From contig JAUCEP010000002.1 in NCBI GenBank assembly GCA_030348875.1, forward strand, positions 2,125,001 through 2,189,000: a stretch of DNA of 64,000 nt. Reading direction: 5' to 3'. This document shows positions 28,101 through 35,052 of the stretch, one piece after another. Each line of letters opens with the position of its first letter. The first letter of the stretch is position 1. The notes under the pieces were generated by a model. That model worked only from the letters and a program-made list of their open reading frames with translations, was not told the origin of the DNA and ran no database searches. This DNA is from Ureibacillus composti (GTDB lineage Bacteria > Bacillota > Bacilli > Bacillales_A > Planococcaceae). Position numbers and translations under genes: made by a program.

Positions 28101-28387
28101 AAGTAATTTTCGCTGAAAACGGGTTAGAGAGCTTGAAAATGCTAGAAGATCATCCTGATGTCGACCTCGTGTTAATGGATATTATGATGCCAGAAATGGA
28201 TGGGTATGAGGCAATTCAAAGAATAAGAGAAAACAGTCAATTCATTCAATTACCAATAATTGCCTTAACAGCAAAAGCCATGCGAGAAGATCTCGATAAA
28301 TGTTTAAGTATTGGTGCTTCTGATTATATTGCAAAACCAGTTGAACCTGACCAACTCATTTCACTAATCAAAGTATGGCTATATTAA
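25139..28387 (+). CDS. Membrane hybrid histidine kinase: 4HB-HAMP-GAF-HisKA-HATPase-REC-REC
   Basis: A 1082-residue sensor kinase. TM1 (~7-27), an extracytoplasmic helical bundle (~28-180) like the four-helix sensors of chemoreceptors, and TM2 (~185-205) lead to HAMP (~206-260) and GAF (~275-420). A long Gln/Glu-rich coiled coil (~424-535) joins them to HisKA with phospho-His544 in SHELRTP, then HATPase_c with N, G1 (DTGIG) and G2 (GGTGLGLS) boxes. Two receiver domains follow, with Asp869 and Asp1014 as phospho-acceptors; the second is followed by a typical KP motif. There is no HPt domain, so the phosphate must pass directly or through an outside HPt. The start is ATG after GGAG. It lies between the REC-GGDEF-EAL-LuxR gene and cheR. 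Confidence 0.93.
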   Translation: MKVRTKFLLAIGTLPLLLLLLFVVSWYQVSHLKEAGKQIQSNYKMSFLTGQIRADMRDEGIFLRNIVIFNTEDSINKQITQLKLKGDKVKDNINRLDSMVTTSNQKKLVEELETANNRYELYMDEVIALIQDHKKEDAKEFIDGNSELIRREFTGIFDEITAVFENNLATSTQNLESDFQKQIIISNVMLAIVVLAIITILLRTILPFTRRVSSMADLMNNISNGNEDLTTKVKVIANDEFDEMAKAFNQMTETLENQMNIEKELTWKNSNIAEISTAITGTTELESLGRVLLSKVVPLVQSSHAVFYVKDLDDPSNETYKLVSSYAFKERKRVKNTLTIGEGLMGQAALEKKPIILTDVPTDYISVSSGLGEAKPLNLYIYPIRFEDHVIALLELASFQPYTETQKSFLEELMRHLGIVLDSTISRIQLAKLLEESQTLMEEIQAQSEELQNQQEELKATNEELEEQTQALRQSEVKLQQQQEELEQTNTELEEKAKRLEEQNIAFERTNREVEKAKAELEIKAEQLALSSKYKSEFLANMSHELRTPLNSLIILSKLLADNLNGNLSPKQVEYSKTIYSSGNDLLVLINDILDLAKIESGKTEIIPGVVNLNNLVEYVEANYKPLADHKQINFDVVVKSATPQTIFSDEVRIQQILKNLLSNAFKFTDQGEVKLEIGVHSFSNLGPNETILEFSVIDTGIGIPKEKQDLIFEAFQQADGTTSRKFGGTGLGLSISRELATLLGGKILVESEEGKGSKFSLLIGDYMEASDEVDSIHEKAVAASVYTNSEQHDLHPQIEAPKKDVSIYEGTPKNNEIKRLLIIDDDLNQRNSLMELIGDMDFIIKAVSTGTKAIELLKVNPFDCIILDLGLTDTSGFDLLEEIKKQDLHDEIKVFIYTGRDLTSKEEMKLNKYAHTIIIKNKYSPERLKAELELYLKEHEYDAEDLIDEFVYFSTNSDFKGKKILLVDDDIRNVFALSSVLETAGMEVIFAENGLESLKMLEDHPDVDLVLMDIMMPEMDGYEAIQRIRENSQFIQLPIIALTAKAMREDLDKCLSIGASDYIAKPVEPDQLISLIKVWLY

Positions 28388-28410
28388 TTTAAAGGGGTTA
28401 ATTTCGGGAA

Positions 28411-29277
28411 ATGAACCTTAACAATAATGACAGTAATTTCATACTAACTGAAGAACCTACTAATGATTTAGAAAAGCTTGAAATCCAATTGTTACTAGAT
28501 GGGTTATATGCTTGGTGTGGATACGATTACCGTGATTATGCATACCCTTCCATCAAAAGAAGGGTGCTGCATCGTATGCAAGCTGAAAAATTACCAACCA
28601 TTACAAGTCTTTTAAATAAAGTGTTACATGACTCTACTTGTTTACAACGACTGATTGGAGATTTTTCTATTAATGTAAGCGAGATGTTCAGAGATCCGAT
28701 GTTTTTCAAAGCCTTTCGAGAAACCGTCGTACCTCTACTTAAAACGTATCCATCTATTCGCATCTGGCATGCCGGTTGTGCATCGGGAGAAGAAGTATAC
28801 TCAATGGCCATCTTACTTCAAGAAGAAGGTCTATATGAAAAGGCCAAAATATATGCTACGGATATCAATTCCGATGTTCTGAAAATCGCTAAAAACGGTT
28901 ATTTTCCACTTGAACATATGCGGAAATATACACAAAACTATATGCAATCAGGTGGACAGAGAGCATTCTCCGACTATTATAAGGTGACCAATGTAGGAGT
29001 TAAGTTCGACCCTAATTTAATGAAAAATGTGGTGTTTGCCCAACATAATTTAGTGACGGACAGTTCCTTTAATGAATTTCATGTAATCCTTTGTAGAAAT
29101 GTATTAATCTACTTTAATAAAGACCTTCAAAATAAAGTGCATGAATTATTTTATGAAAGCCTAGGTATGTTCGGATTCTTAGGACTCGGTGATAAAGAAA
29201 CCATTTATTACACGGACTACGCCAATGTCTACGAAGATGTAAGTAAAAAACAGAAAATCTATAGAAAAGTTAAATAA
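28411..29277 (+). CDS. CheR-type protein-glutamate methyltransferase
   Basis: A 288-residue methyltransferase. The N-terminal helical CheR domain (~20-95) precedes the SAM-binding domain with HAGCASGEEVYSMAI (~120-134), the IYATDIN acidic loop, and VILCRNVLIYF. CheR proteins methylate glutamates of chemoreceptor-like helices using S-adenosylmethionine. Its only partner candidate nearby is the hybrid kinase 23 nt upstream, with its receptor-like sensor and long Glu/Gln-rich coiled coil. No cheB, cheW or receptor gene is seen in the window. Same-strand close spacing suggests co-transcription. Target and effect are unproven. Confidence 0.92.
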   Translation: MNLNNNDSNFILTEEPTNDLEKLEIQLLLDGLYAWCGYDYRDYAYPSIKRRVLHRMQAEKLPTITSLLNKVLHDSTCLQRLIGDFSINVSEMFRDPMFFKAFRETVVPLLKTYPSIRIWHAGCASGEEVYSMAILLQEEGLYEKAKIYATDINSDVLKIAKNGYFPLEHMRKYTQNYMQSGGQRAFSDYYKVTNVGVKFDPNLMKNVVFAQHNLVTDSSFNEFHVILCRNVLIYFNKDLQNKVHELFYESLGMFGFLGLGDKETIYYTDYANVYEDVSKKQKIYRKVK

Positions 29278-29289
29278 CTGAACGTTTGA

Positions 29290-29325
29290 AGTTGTCTGGA
29301 AAAATTTCTAGGCAGCTTTTTTTAC
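29290..29325 (+). terminator. Terminator closing the signalling cluster
   Basis: An imperfect stem AGTTGTCTGG/CTAGGCAGCT (two wobble pairs and one mismatch) with a T7 run, 15-45 nt after cheR. Confidence 0.75.
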
Positions 29326-29376
29326 GTGGTTTAATTTCACGAACTTGAGTCAAATTAAAATAACTATTTTTCATCG

Positions 29377-29405
29377 TTGACATTATACCCCCGTAGGTAT
29401 AATAT
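29377..29405 (+). promoter_or_regulatory. Promoter with CstR-type operator (site 1)
   Basis: TTGACA (29377-29382) with a -10 near TATAAT/TAATAT (29398-29405). The operator ATACC-N6-GGTAT (29385-29400) fills the spacer, so repressor binding would block RNA polymerase. The same arrangement recurs at 29746, 30478 and 31554. This matches the known style of CstR/CsoR operators, which are G/C-tract inverted repeats flanked by AT and TA. Confidence 0.85.
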
Positions 29406-29449
29406 ATGACTATAGCAACGAACAAACAGATGAGAAGGAGGCGGAATAA

Positions 29450-29713
29450 TTGAATTCATATGACGATAAAGTAAAAAATCGTATTAAACGTATAGAAGGT
29501 CAGCTTCGAGGTATTTTGAAAATGATGGAGGATGGCAAAGATTGCAAAGCCGTGATCACTCAACTTTCTGCGGTACGTACTGGTGTAGATCGTTCAATTG
29601 GTGTAATTGTTAGTCAAAACTTATTGGAATGTATCAGAGAAGCTGAGGGTGACGAAGAAGCTGTGAATGAATCAATCCAAGAAGCTGTGAATCTGTTTGT
29701 TAAAAGTCGTTAG
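29450..29713 (+). CDS. cstR: CsoR/RcnR-family repressor, CstR (persulfide-sensing) type
   Basis: An 87-residue all-helical repressor of the DUF156 family. Two cysteines, Cys32 (KDCKAV) and Cys61 (LLECI), match the pair that forms di- and polysulfide bridges in CstR. The copper ligand His of CsoR is replaced by Asn57 (SQNLLEC), which argues against Cu(I) sensing. It should repress the sulfide/persulfide genes downstream until the cysteines react with persulfides. The start is TTG with AAGGAGG 8 nt upstream. Its own promoter carries the operator, so it is probably autoregulated. The symbol is assigned by residue pattern and context. Confidence 0.87.
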   Translation: MNSYDDKVKNRIKRIEGQLRGILKMMEDGKDCKAVITQLSAVRTGVDRSIGVIVSQNLLECIREAEGDEEAVNESIQEAVNLFVKSR

Positions 29714-29745
29714 CTCCTATCGACTTTTAATTTTTAAATAAAAAT

Positions 29746-29761
29746 ATACCCATACCCGTAT
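29746..29761 (+). promoter_or_regulatory. CstR-type operator (site 2)
   Basis: ATACCCATACCCGTAT, an ATACC-N6-GGTAT site with one mismatch in the right half. It lies 11 nt before the membrane-anchored rhodanese start and abuts the ribosome site AAGGAGGTGG. Confidence 0.7.
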
Positions 29762-29772
29762 AAGGAGGTGGA

Positions 29773-30123
29773 ATGATGGTAGGTTGGCTACTTATAGTAA
29801 TTGCAGTAATCTTTTTCATTTGGCAAATGAAACCAGCTAAAGGAACAAAAGCGATCTCCACAGATACCCTAAAAGGTATATTAAATGACCAAGATAAAGT
29901 ATTTGTTGATGTACGAACACCGCGCGAATTTAAATCGCAAAATATTCGCCAATTTAAAAATATCCCACTAGGGTCTGATTTTTCAAAGCTTCCAAAAGAC
30001 AAAGAAATTATTGTGATTTGTCAAAGTGGGATGCGAAGTTCACAAGCTTGTAAACAACTAAAAAAATTAGGCTATGCAAACGTTACGAACGTTCGAGGTG
30101 GCATGAGTACTTGGCGAGGTTAA
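29773..30123 (+). CDS. Membrane-anchored rhodanese
   Basis: A 116-residue protein: an N-terminal membrane helix (~3-18) and one rhodanese domain (~25-116) with active-site Cys83 in CQSGMRS. It would hold and transfer sulfane sulfur at the membrane. The fold ends in VRGGMSTWRG, the usual rhodanese C-terminus. The start is ATG after AAGGAGGTGG, and the next gene follows 24 nt later. The operator just upstream and the neighbouring sulfur genes point to persulfide detoxification. Confidence 0.9.
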   Translation: MMVGWLLIVIAVIFFIWQMKPAKGTKAISTDTLKGILNDQDKVFVDVRTPREFKSQNIRQFKNIPLGSDFSKLPKDKEIIVICQSGMRSSQACKQLKKLGYANVTNVRGGMSTWRG

Positions 30124-30147
30124 TAGTTAATAAAGGAGGAGATTAAA

Positions 30148-30444
30148 ATGAAAGAAATTAGTACAAAAGAAGTTCAGCAACGATTAGAAAATGGTGAAAA
30201 GCTGAGTTTGATTGATGTTCGTGAGGTAGATGAAGTACAAGCCGGTCATATTCCTGGCATTACACATATCCCACTTGGTTTACTAGAATTCCGCACACAT
30301 GAACTCGATAAAAAAACACCATATATTATGATTTGCCGTTCTGGTGGACGTAGTGGCAGGGCAACTCAATATTTAGAGAGCCAAGGGTATAATGTGACCA
30401 ATATGACCGGGGGTATGCTTGCTTGGGAAGGAAATATTGAGTAA
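30148..30444 (+). CDS. Single-domain rhodanese
   Basis: A 98-residue soluble sulfurtransferase. It has LIDVREVDEVQAGHIPG near the N-terminus and active-site Cys63 in CRSGGRSG, ending MTGGMLAWEG. It accepts sulfane sulfur on the cysteine and passes it to an acceptor, here plausibly TusA or glutathione-like thiols. The ribosome site AAAGGAGGAG is strong. It is second of two adjacent rhodanese genes under operator site 2. Confidence 0.92.
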   Translation: MKEISTKEVQQRLENGEKLSLIDVREVDEVQAGHIPGITHIPLGLLEFRTHELDKKTPYIMICRSGGRSGRATQYLESQGYNVTNMTGGMLAWEGNIE

Positions 30445-30477
30445 ATGTTATCTTCTATATATTTTTTGTCTGAAATA

Positions 30478-30493
30478 ATACCCCACACGGTAT
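30478..30493 (+). promoter_or_regulatory. CstR-type operator (site 3)
   Basis: ATACCCCACACGGTAT, a perfect ATACC-N6-GGTAT half-site pair, immediately before the AAGGAG ribosome site of the TusA-rhodanese gene. Confidence 0.8.
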
Positions 30494-30509
30494 AAGGAGC
30501 TAAAGAAAA

Positions 30510-31076
30510 GTGATGATTAAATCAGATGTTCAATTGGATGCAAAAGGATTAGCATGTCCAATGCCAATCGTAAAAACAAAAAAAGCAATGAACGACTTAA
30601 CAGACGGTCAAATATTAGAAGTACAGGCCACTGATCAAGGGTCAACCGCTGACTTAAAAGCATGGGCTGAGAGTGTAGGTCACCAATATATTGGGACAAA
30701 AGAAGAGGACACAGTTTTACTACATTATATCCGAAAAAGTAGTGATGACAAATCTTTTGAAAAGCAATTCGAACAAACGATTACCAATGAAGAAGTGATC
30801 GATCGCGCGGCTAATGGCGGTATGATTCTAGATGTTCGAGAAGAAGTAGAATATGCATTTGGACACATCCCAGGTTCTAAATCCATTCCAATAGGTGAAT
30901 TAGAGGATCGCTTAGATGAACTAAATCGCGAAGAAGAAATTTATGTGATCTGTCGTACAGGAACACGCAGTGATTTAGCCGCACAGAAATTAGTCGAAAA
31001 AGGATTTACCAAAGTGCTAAACGTGCTACCAGGAATGGGTTCTTGGATTGGCGATTTATCAAAAAGTATGAACTAA
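30510..31076 (+). CDS. yrkF: TusA-rhodanese fusion protein (YrkF-like)
   Basis: A 188-residue two-domain sulfur carrier. The N-terminal TusA domain (~6-75) has Cys16 in LACPMPIVKTKKAM; the C-terminal rhodanese domain (~90-185) has Cys148 in CRTGTRS. Fusion of the two lets sulfur pass from the rhodanese to TusA within one chain. The domain order and following genes match the Bacillus subtilis yrkE-yrkJ set, though gene order differs slightly. GTG at 30510 or ATG at 30513 could start it; AAGGAG (30494-30499) favours the GTG. Confidence 0.88.
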   Translation: MMIKSDVQLDAKGLACPMPIVKTKKAMNDLTDGQILEVQATDQGSTADLKAWAESVGHQYIGTKEEDTVLLHYIRKSSDDKSFEKQFEQTITNEEVIDRAANGGMILDVREEVEYAFGHIPGSKSIPIGELEDRLDELNREEEIYVICRTGTRSDLAAQKLVEKGFTKVLNVLPGMGSWIGDLSKSMN

Positions 31077-31102
31077 ATTTAAATTAACTGGAGGAAATGA
31101 TC

Positions 31103-31498
31103 ATGTCTAACAAAGTAGCTATTATCGCAAGTAACGGTGGTCTTTTTGATGCTTATAAAGTATTTAATATCGCAACAGCAGCCGCAGCAACAGAAAAAGA
31201 GGTTGCCATCTTCTTTACATTTGAAGGTTTAAATTTAATTCATAAACAAGCGATGCAACAATTACCGATGCCAGTGGCGCGCGAACACTTTACGGAAGGA
31301 TTTGCAAAAGCAAATGTACCGAGTATTCCCGAACTAGTCGAGACGGCACAAGATTTGGGTGTTAAATTTATTGGCTGTCAAATGACAATGGACGTAATGG
31401 GCTTAAAAAAAGAAGACTTTATTGATGGAATCGAAGTAGGTGGAGCCGTTACTTTCCTAGAGTTTGCAAAAGATGCATCACCAACATTAACGTTCTAA
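31103..31498 (+). CDS. yrkE: DsrE/DsrF-like sulfur-relay protein (YrkE-like)
   Basis: A 131-residue DsrE-fold protein. It begins SNKVAIIASNGGLFDAYKV and carries a conserved Cys92 in FIGCQMTMDVMGL, the residue expected to hold persulfide. GGAGG (31090-31094) sits 8 nt before the ATG at 31103; another in-frame ATG at 31097 is too close to it. It probably takes sulfur from the neighbouring TusA and rhodanese proteins in the cytoplasm. Confidence 0.87.
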   Translation: MSNKVAIIASNGGLFDAYKVFNIATAAAATEKEVAIFFTFEGLNLIHKQAMQQLPMPVAREHFTEGFAKANVPSIPELVETAQDLGVKFIGCQMTMDVMGLKKEDFIDGIEVGGAVTFLEFAKDASPTLTF

Positions 31499-31508
31499 TT
31501 ATTAAGCT

Positions 31509-31540
31509 TAAGTGGAAGGGAAAGCCTCTTCCACTTAAAA
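31509..31540. terminator. Strong hairpin after the DsrE gene, no T-run
   Basis: TAAGTGGAAG (31509-31518) pairs with CTTCCACTTA (31528-31537), followed by A-rich rather than T-rich sequence. It may be an mRNA-stabilising or processing hairpin rather than a full terminator. Confidence 0.5.
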
Positions 31541-31553
31541 AATCAAGTAAATA

Positions 31554-31569
31554 ATACCTGTGGGGGTAA
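31554..31569 (+). promoter_or_regulatory. CstR-type operator (site 4)
   Basis: ATACCTGTGGGGGTAA fits ATACC-N6-GGTAT with the last T replaced by A. It lies 7 nt before the start of the MBL-fold gene; the site's own G-tract overlaps the ribosome-site region (GGGGGTAATAAG). Confidence 0.65.
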
Positions 31570-31576
31570 TAAGAAT

Positions 31577-32704
31577 ATGACAATGATGAAAATGACAGCA
31601 GCACAAGTTGCTCGTAAAGTAATTGACAATCAACCTCTATTCATTTTAGATGTTCGAAACCGTGATGCTTATGAAGATTGGAAAATTGAAGGACACATTT
31701 TTGAGTATTTAAATATTCCATACTTCGAATTATTAGACGGTGTTGATGAAATTCTACCTAAGCTACCTAATGATCAAGATGTATTAGTCGTGTGTGCAAA
31801 GGAAGGATCATCCATCATGGTTGCTGAAATAATTTCAAAAGCAGGCCGAGATGTCTATTACCTAGAAGGAGGTATGAAATCATGGAGTTCGTATCTTGAA
31901 CCAATAAAAGTAGGTGACTTAACAGGTGGTGGTGAACTTTTTCAATTTGTTCGTCTAGGGAAAGGCTGTCTATCATATATGGTGATTTCTGAAGGCGAAG
32001 CAGCCATCATTGATGCCGTTCGATTCGCAGACGTGTTTACGAACTATGCCAAAGAGAAAAATGTAGACATTAAACATGTATTTGATACACACTTACACGC
32101 GGATCACATCTCAGGTGGACGTCATATTGCAAAAGCAACAGGCGCTACTTACTATTTACCACCGAAAGATGCAACAGAAGTGGTATTTGACTATACACCA
32201 CTTGAAGATGGTTTAACAGTGAAAGTTGGTGCCTCTCAAATTGAGGTTGGAGCTCTTTACTCTCCGGGTCATACAATTGGTTCGACGTCCTTTATCGTTG
32301 ATAGCAAGTATTTATTAACAGGTGATATTTTATTTATCGATTCAATCGGTCGTCCTGACTTAGCAGGTTTAGCAGAAGATTGGGTAGGGGATCTCCGTGA
32401 AACATTATATCGTCGTTATCGTGAATTAGCAGAGGATTTAATTGTTTTACCAGCTCACTTTATGATGATTGATGAGTTAAATGAAGACGGAACTGTAGCA
32501 AAACGTTTAGGTAATTTATTTGCAGAAAATCATGGATTGAATATAGAAAATGAAGAAGAATTCCGTTACACAGTAACAGATCATTTACCACCACAACCAA
32601 ATGCATATCAACAAATTCGTCAAGTCAATATGGGGAAACTTACTCCCGATTATGATGAAGAAACGGAAATGGAAATTGGTCCAAATCGCTGTGCAGTACG
32701 CTAA
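31577..32704 (+). CDS. yrkH: Rhodanese-MBL-fold persulfide dioxygenase-like protein (YrkH-like)
   Basis: A 375-residue two-domain protein. The N-terminal rhodanese domain (~5-110) has Cys73 in VVCAKEGSS. The metallo-beta-lactamase domain (~115-340) has THLHADH (His172, His174, Asp176, His177), His232 in SPGHTIGS and Asp250 in LTGDILF. This pattern is typical of ETHE1/CstB persulfide dioxygenases, which oxidise glutathione- or CoA-persulfide to sulfite with Fe(II) and O2. In CstB the rhodanese is at the C-terminus; here it is N-terminal, as in B. subtilis YrkH. Two ATGs are close to the start (31577, 31583). Confidence 0.9.
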   Translation: MTMMKMTAAQVARKVIDNQPLFILDVRNRDAYEDWKIEGHIFEYLNIPYFELLDGVDEILPKLPNDQDVLVVCAKEGSSIMVAEIISKAGRDVYYLEGGMKSWSSYLEPIKVGDLTGGGELFQFVRLGKGCLSYMVISEGEAAIIDAVRFADVFTNYAKEKNVDIKHVFDTHLHADHISGGRHIAKATGATYYLPPKDATEVVFDYTPLEDGLTVKVGASQIEVGALYSPGHTIGSTSFIVDSKYLLTGDILFIDSIGRPDLAGLAEDWVGDLRETLYRRYRELAEDLIVLPAHFMMIDELNEDGTVAKRLGNLFAENHGLNIENEEEFRYTVTDHLPPQPNAYQQIRQVNMGKLTPDYDEETEMEIGPNRCAVR

Positions 32705-32747
32705 AGTCTTGTAGTATTTATTCAAGTAAAAAAAGGAGATATTAAAA

Positions 32748-32975
32748 ATGAATTCGACGAAAGTATTAGATGTTAAAGGAATGTCTTGTCCAATGCCCGT
32801 TGTACGTACAAAAAAAGAAATGGACACATTAAGTTCTGGCGATATATTAGAAATTTATGTAACCGATCAAGGAGCATTAGCGGATATGCCAGCCTGGGCA
32901 AATGCAGCTGGTCATACCATTCTTGATCAAAAAGAAGAGGAAGATGTGCTAACTTTCTTTATTCAAAAAGGCTAA
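32748..32975 (+). CDS. yrkI: TusA-family sulfur carrier (YrkI-like)
   Basis: A 75-residue single TusA domain with Cys14 in GMSCPMPVVRTKKEMD. The small alpha/beta fold carries sulfur as a cysteine persulfide between rhodaneses and acceptors. The ribosome site AAAAGGAG is strong. It follows the MBL gene by 43 nt and is closed by a hairpin before the exporter gene. Confidence 0.92.
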   Translation: MNSTKVLDVKGMSCPMPVVRTKKEMDTLSSGDILEIYVTDQGALADMPAWANAAGHTILDQKEEEDVLTFFIQKG

Positions 32976-32978
32976 ACC

Positions 32979-33012
32979 AAAAGTGAGTTGTTCATCGACT
33001 CACTTTTCTTCT
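32979..33012 (+). terminator. Intra-operon attenuator/terminator
   Basis: A perfect 10-bp stem AAAAGTGAGT/ACTCACTTTT (32979-32988 with 32998-33007) followed by CTTCTT. It stands between the TusA gene and the exporter, so it may lower exporter expression relative to the rest of the operon. Confidence 0.75.
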
Positions 33013-33038
33013 TAATTATAAAGAAAGAAGGAAAACCA

Positions 33039-33815
33039 ATGGAAATTACTTTCGTCATCCTCCTTTTTATAATCGGTTTTATCGGATCATTTCTTTCAGG
33101 AATGCTCGGAATCGGTGGTGCCATTGTAAAATACCCGATGCTTCTCATGATTCCACCATTATTTGGATTGCCCGCGCTAACTGCCCATGAAGTTTCCGGC
33201 ATTAGCGCACTAGATGTGTTATTTGTATCGATTGCAGGAGTCATAGGCTTTCGAAATGGAGGGTATTTAAATAAATCGTTAATAACCACCATGGGTATAT
33301 CCGTCTTAGTTGGTACATTTATTGGCAGTTTCACTTCACAACATCTATCAGAAGAACAAGTGAATATAGTATACGGAATTTTAGCGTTACTAGCAGCAAT
33401 CATGATGTTTATTCCTAAGAAACAAATTGAGGATCTTCCATTAAATGAAGTGACATTTCATAAACCACTCGCCGCTTCTTTAGCCTTTTTTGTTGGTATT
33501 GGTTCTGGCATTGTGGGTGCAGGCGGAGGATTCTTATTAATTCCTATCATGTTACTAATTCTGCGTATTCCTACACGAATGACCATTGCATCCAGTCTTG
33601 CAATTACGTTTATTTCATCCATTGCGGGATCGGTTGGGAAACTATCAACCGGACAGGTGGAATATCTACCAGCAATCATCGTGATCATCGCTGGCTTAAT
33701 TGCAGCACCTTTAGGTACAAAAATTAGCAAAAATATGAACACAAAAGTTTTACAAGCAATTTTAGCTTTTTTGATTCTTGGTACAGCAATAAAGATTTGG
33801 ATAGATATTTTATAG
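33039..33815 (+). CDS. yrkJ: TauE/SafE family sulfite/sulfonate exporter (YrkJ-like)
   Basis: A 258-residue membrane protein with about eight helices in two homologous halves, each carrying the family's glycine motif (GMLGIGGAIVKYP and GIVGAGGGFLLIP). Members export sulfite, thiosulfate or sulfonates. Placed after a persulfide dioxygenase, it is well suited to remove the sulfite formed. A longer frame begins with TTG at 32988 inside the terminator hairpin; AGAAGG before the ATG at 33039 marks the real start. Confidence 0.88.
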   Translation: MEITFVILLFIIGFIGSFLSGMLGIGGAIVKYPMLLMIPPLFGLPALTAHEVSGISALDVLFVSIAGVIGFRNGGYLNKSLITTMGISVLVGTFIGSFTSQHLSEEQVNIVYGILALLAAIMMFIPKKQIEDLPLNEVTFHKPLAASLAFFVGIGSGIVGAGGGFLLIPIMLLILRIPTRMTIASSLAITFISSIAGSVGKLSTGQVEYLPAIIVIIAGLIAAPLGTKISKNMNTKVLQAILAFLILGTAIKIWIDIL

Positions 33816-34024
33816 AGAATTTCATTTAAAATAAAATAATAAATAACCCATCTGAGGGGAAAATAGATTTTTTGTTTACACACTTTTAATTAAGTAAAGA
33901 AGATAGTAATAGTCATGTATAGTTTACTTTATAGAAATGCAATTCCTTCCCATTTTGACGATAAGGTCATATTTAAATTAACTAACATATGATACTCATA
34001 TAAATCAGTGAAGGGATTGTAAAA

Positions 34025-34846
34025 ATGTATTTTAATCCTTATGGGTATCCATATCAAACAAATTATTATGGAATGGAATCATTTAATCATGTTGGAAATC
34101 CGTATTATACAATTGACCCTTATAGACTAATGTATGCCAATCCATATAATTCCTATCTCGTTTCGAATGGGAATGAAAAACTAACATTAAAAGATTATGG
34201 GGCTAATCCATTTGTTATTAACATTAACGAAGCGTCAAAGCAAAACAATAACTATCGTACTACATTATGGACAGGAAAACATCTACAACTAACATTAATG
34301 AGTATTAATCCCGGTGAAGATATTGGACTAGAAATACATCCTGTTGTTGATCAATTCTTACGTATTGAACAAGGGCAAGGGATCGCTGAAATGGGTAAAA
34401 ATAAAGATCATTTAGATTTTAAACAAAATATTTCTGATGATTCTGCCATCTTTGTACCCGCTGGAACATGGCATAATGTAACAAATACTGGTAATACCCC
34501 CCTAAAACTTTATTCAATCTATGCTCCACCTAACCATCCATTTGGTACCGTTCATCCAACGAAAGCAGATGCCATGGCGCAAAGGCGCAATAGCGGTCAA
34601 CAGTCAGGGAATACCGTTATTTCCGGAAAAACTCCAGATGAATGGGTTCGATACACAGAATACTTAGTGAACGAGGGTCTAGAAGATGTCAAAAGGGGAA
34701 TAAATGCTACTCATATTCTTCAAGAATTTATTCTAATGGGGGTTCTTGTAGGGCAAGGTTATACCCCTGAAAAAGCCTATGAGACAGTAGAAGAATGGGA
34801 GAGGTCAGGAGTATCAAAGCTTCTTCAACAAAGCAAAAATATGTAA
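34025..34846 (+). CDS. Cupin-domain protein with Tyr/Asn-rich N-terminus
   Basis: A 273-residue protein. Residues 1-45 are rich in Tyr, Asn and Pro, as in some spore-coat proteins. A cupin domain (~75-185) follows, with metal-binding-type residues in LEIHPVVDQFLRIEQGQG (His, Gln/Glu) and FVPAGTWHNVTN (His). The C-terminal ~80 residues are helical. GAAGGGA is placed well before the ATG. It is monocistronic with its own terminator. A spore or coat role is a guess from composition; the enzymatic activity, if any, is unknown. Confidence 0.78.
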   Translation: MYFNPYGYPYQTNYYGMESFNHVGNPYYTIDPYRLMYANPYNSYLVSNGNEKLTLKDYGANPFVININEASKQNNNYRTTLWTGKHLQLTLMSINPGEDIGLEIHPVVDQFLRIEQGQGIAEMGKNKDHLDFKQNISDDSAIFVPAGTWHNVTNTGNTPLKLYSIYAPPNHPFGTVHPTKADAMAQRRNSGQQSGNTVISGKTPDEWVRYTEYLVNEGLEDVKRGINATHILQEFILMGVLVGQGYTPEKAYETVEEWERSGVSKLLQQSKNM

Positions 34847-34857
34847 CGATGCTTAGT

Positions 34858-34893
34858 AAACCATCATTTTTTTAAAAAATGATGGTTTTTTCT
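34858..34893 (+). terminator. Terminator of the cupin gene
   Basis: ACCATCATTTTTT pairs with AAAAAATGATGGT almost without loop (34860-34886), followed by a T-run. Confidence 0.88.
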
Positions 34894-35052
34894 TTTTGGT
34901 AGCCTTTACTTTGTAGATTTTTAAAGATACAAAAGAACAAAAAATCGTTTATAGGTAATTGTACAAGGTACCAACACTATTCCACTTGAATAAAATGATA
35001 TGATGGGTGATTTTTCATCTTTATAAACTTGTTAAGGTAGTGGTATGGTTCC

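Noticed and set aside
34025-34846. Considered oxalate decarboxylase for the cupin protein
   Set aside because: Only one cupin domain is visible and the metal ligands do not fit the bicupin pattern.
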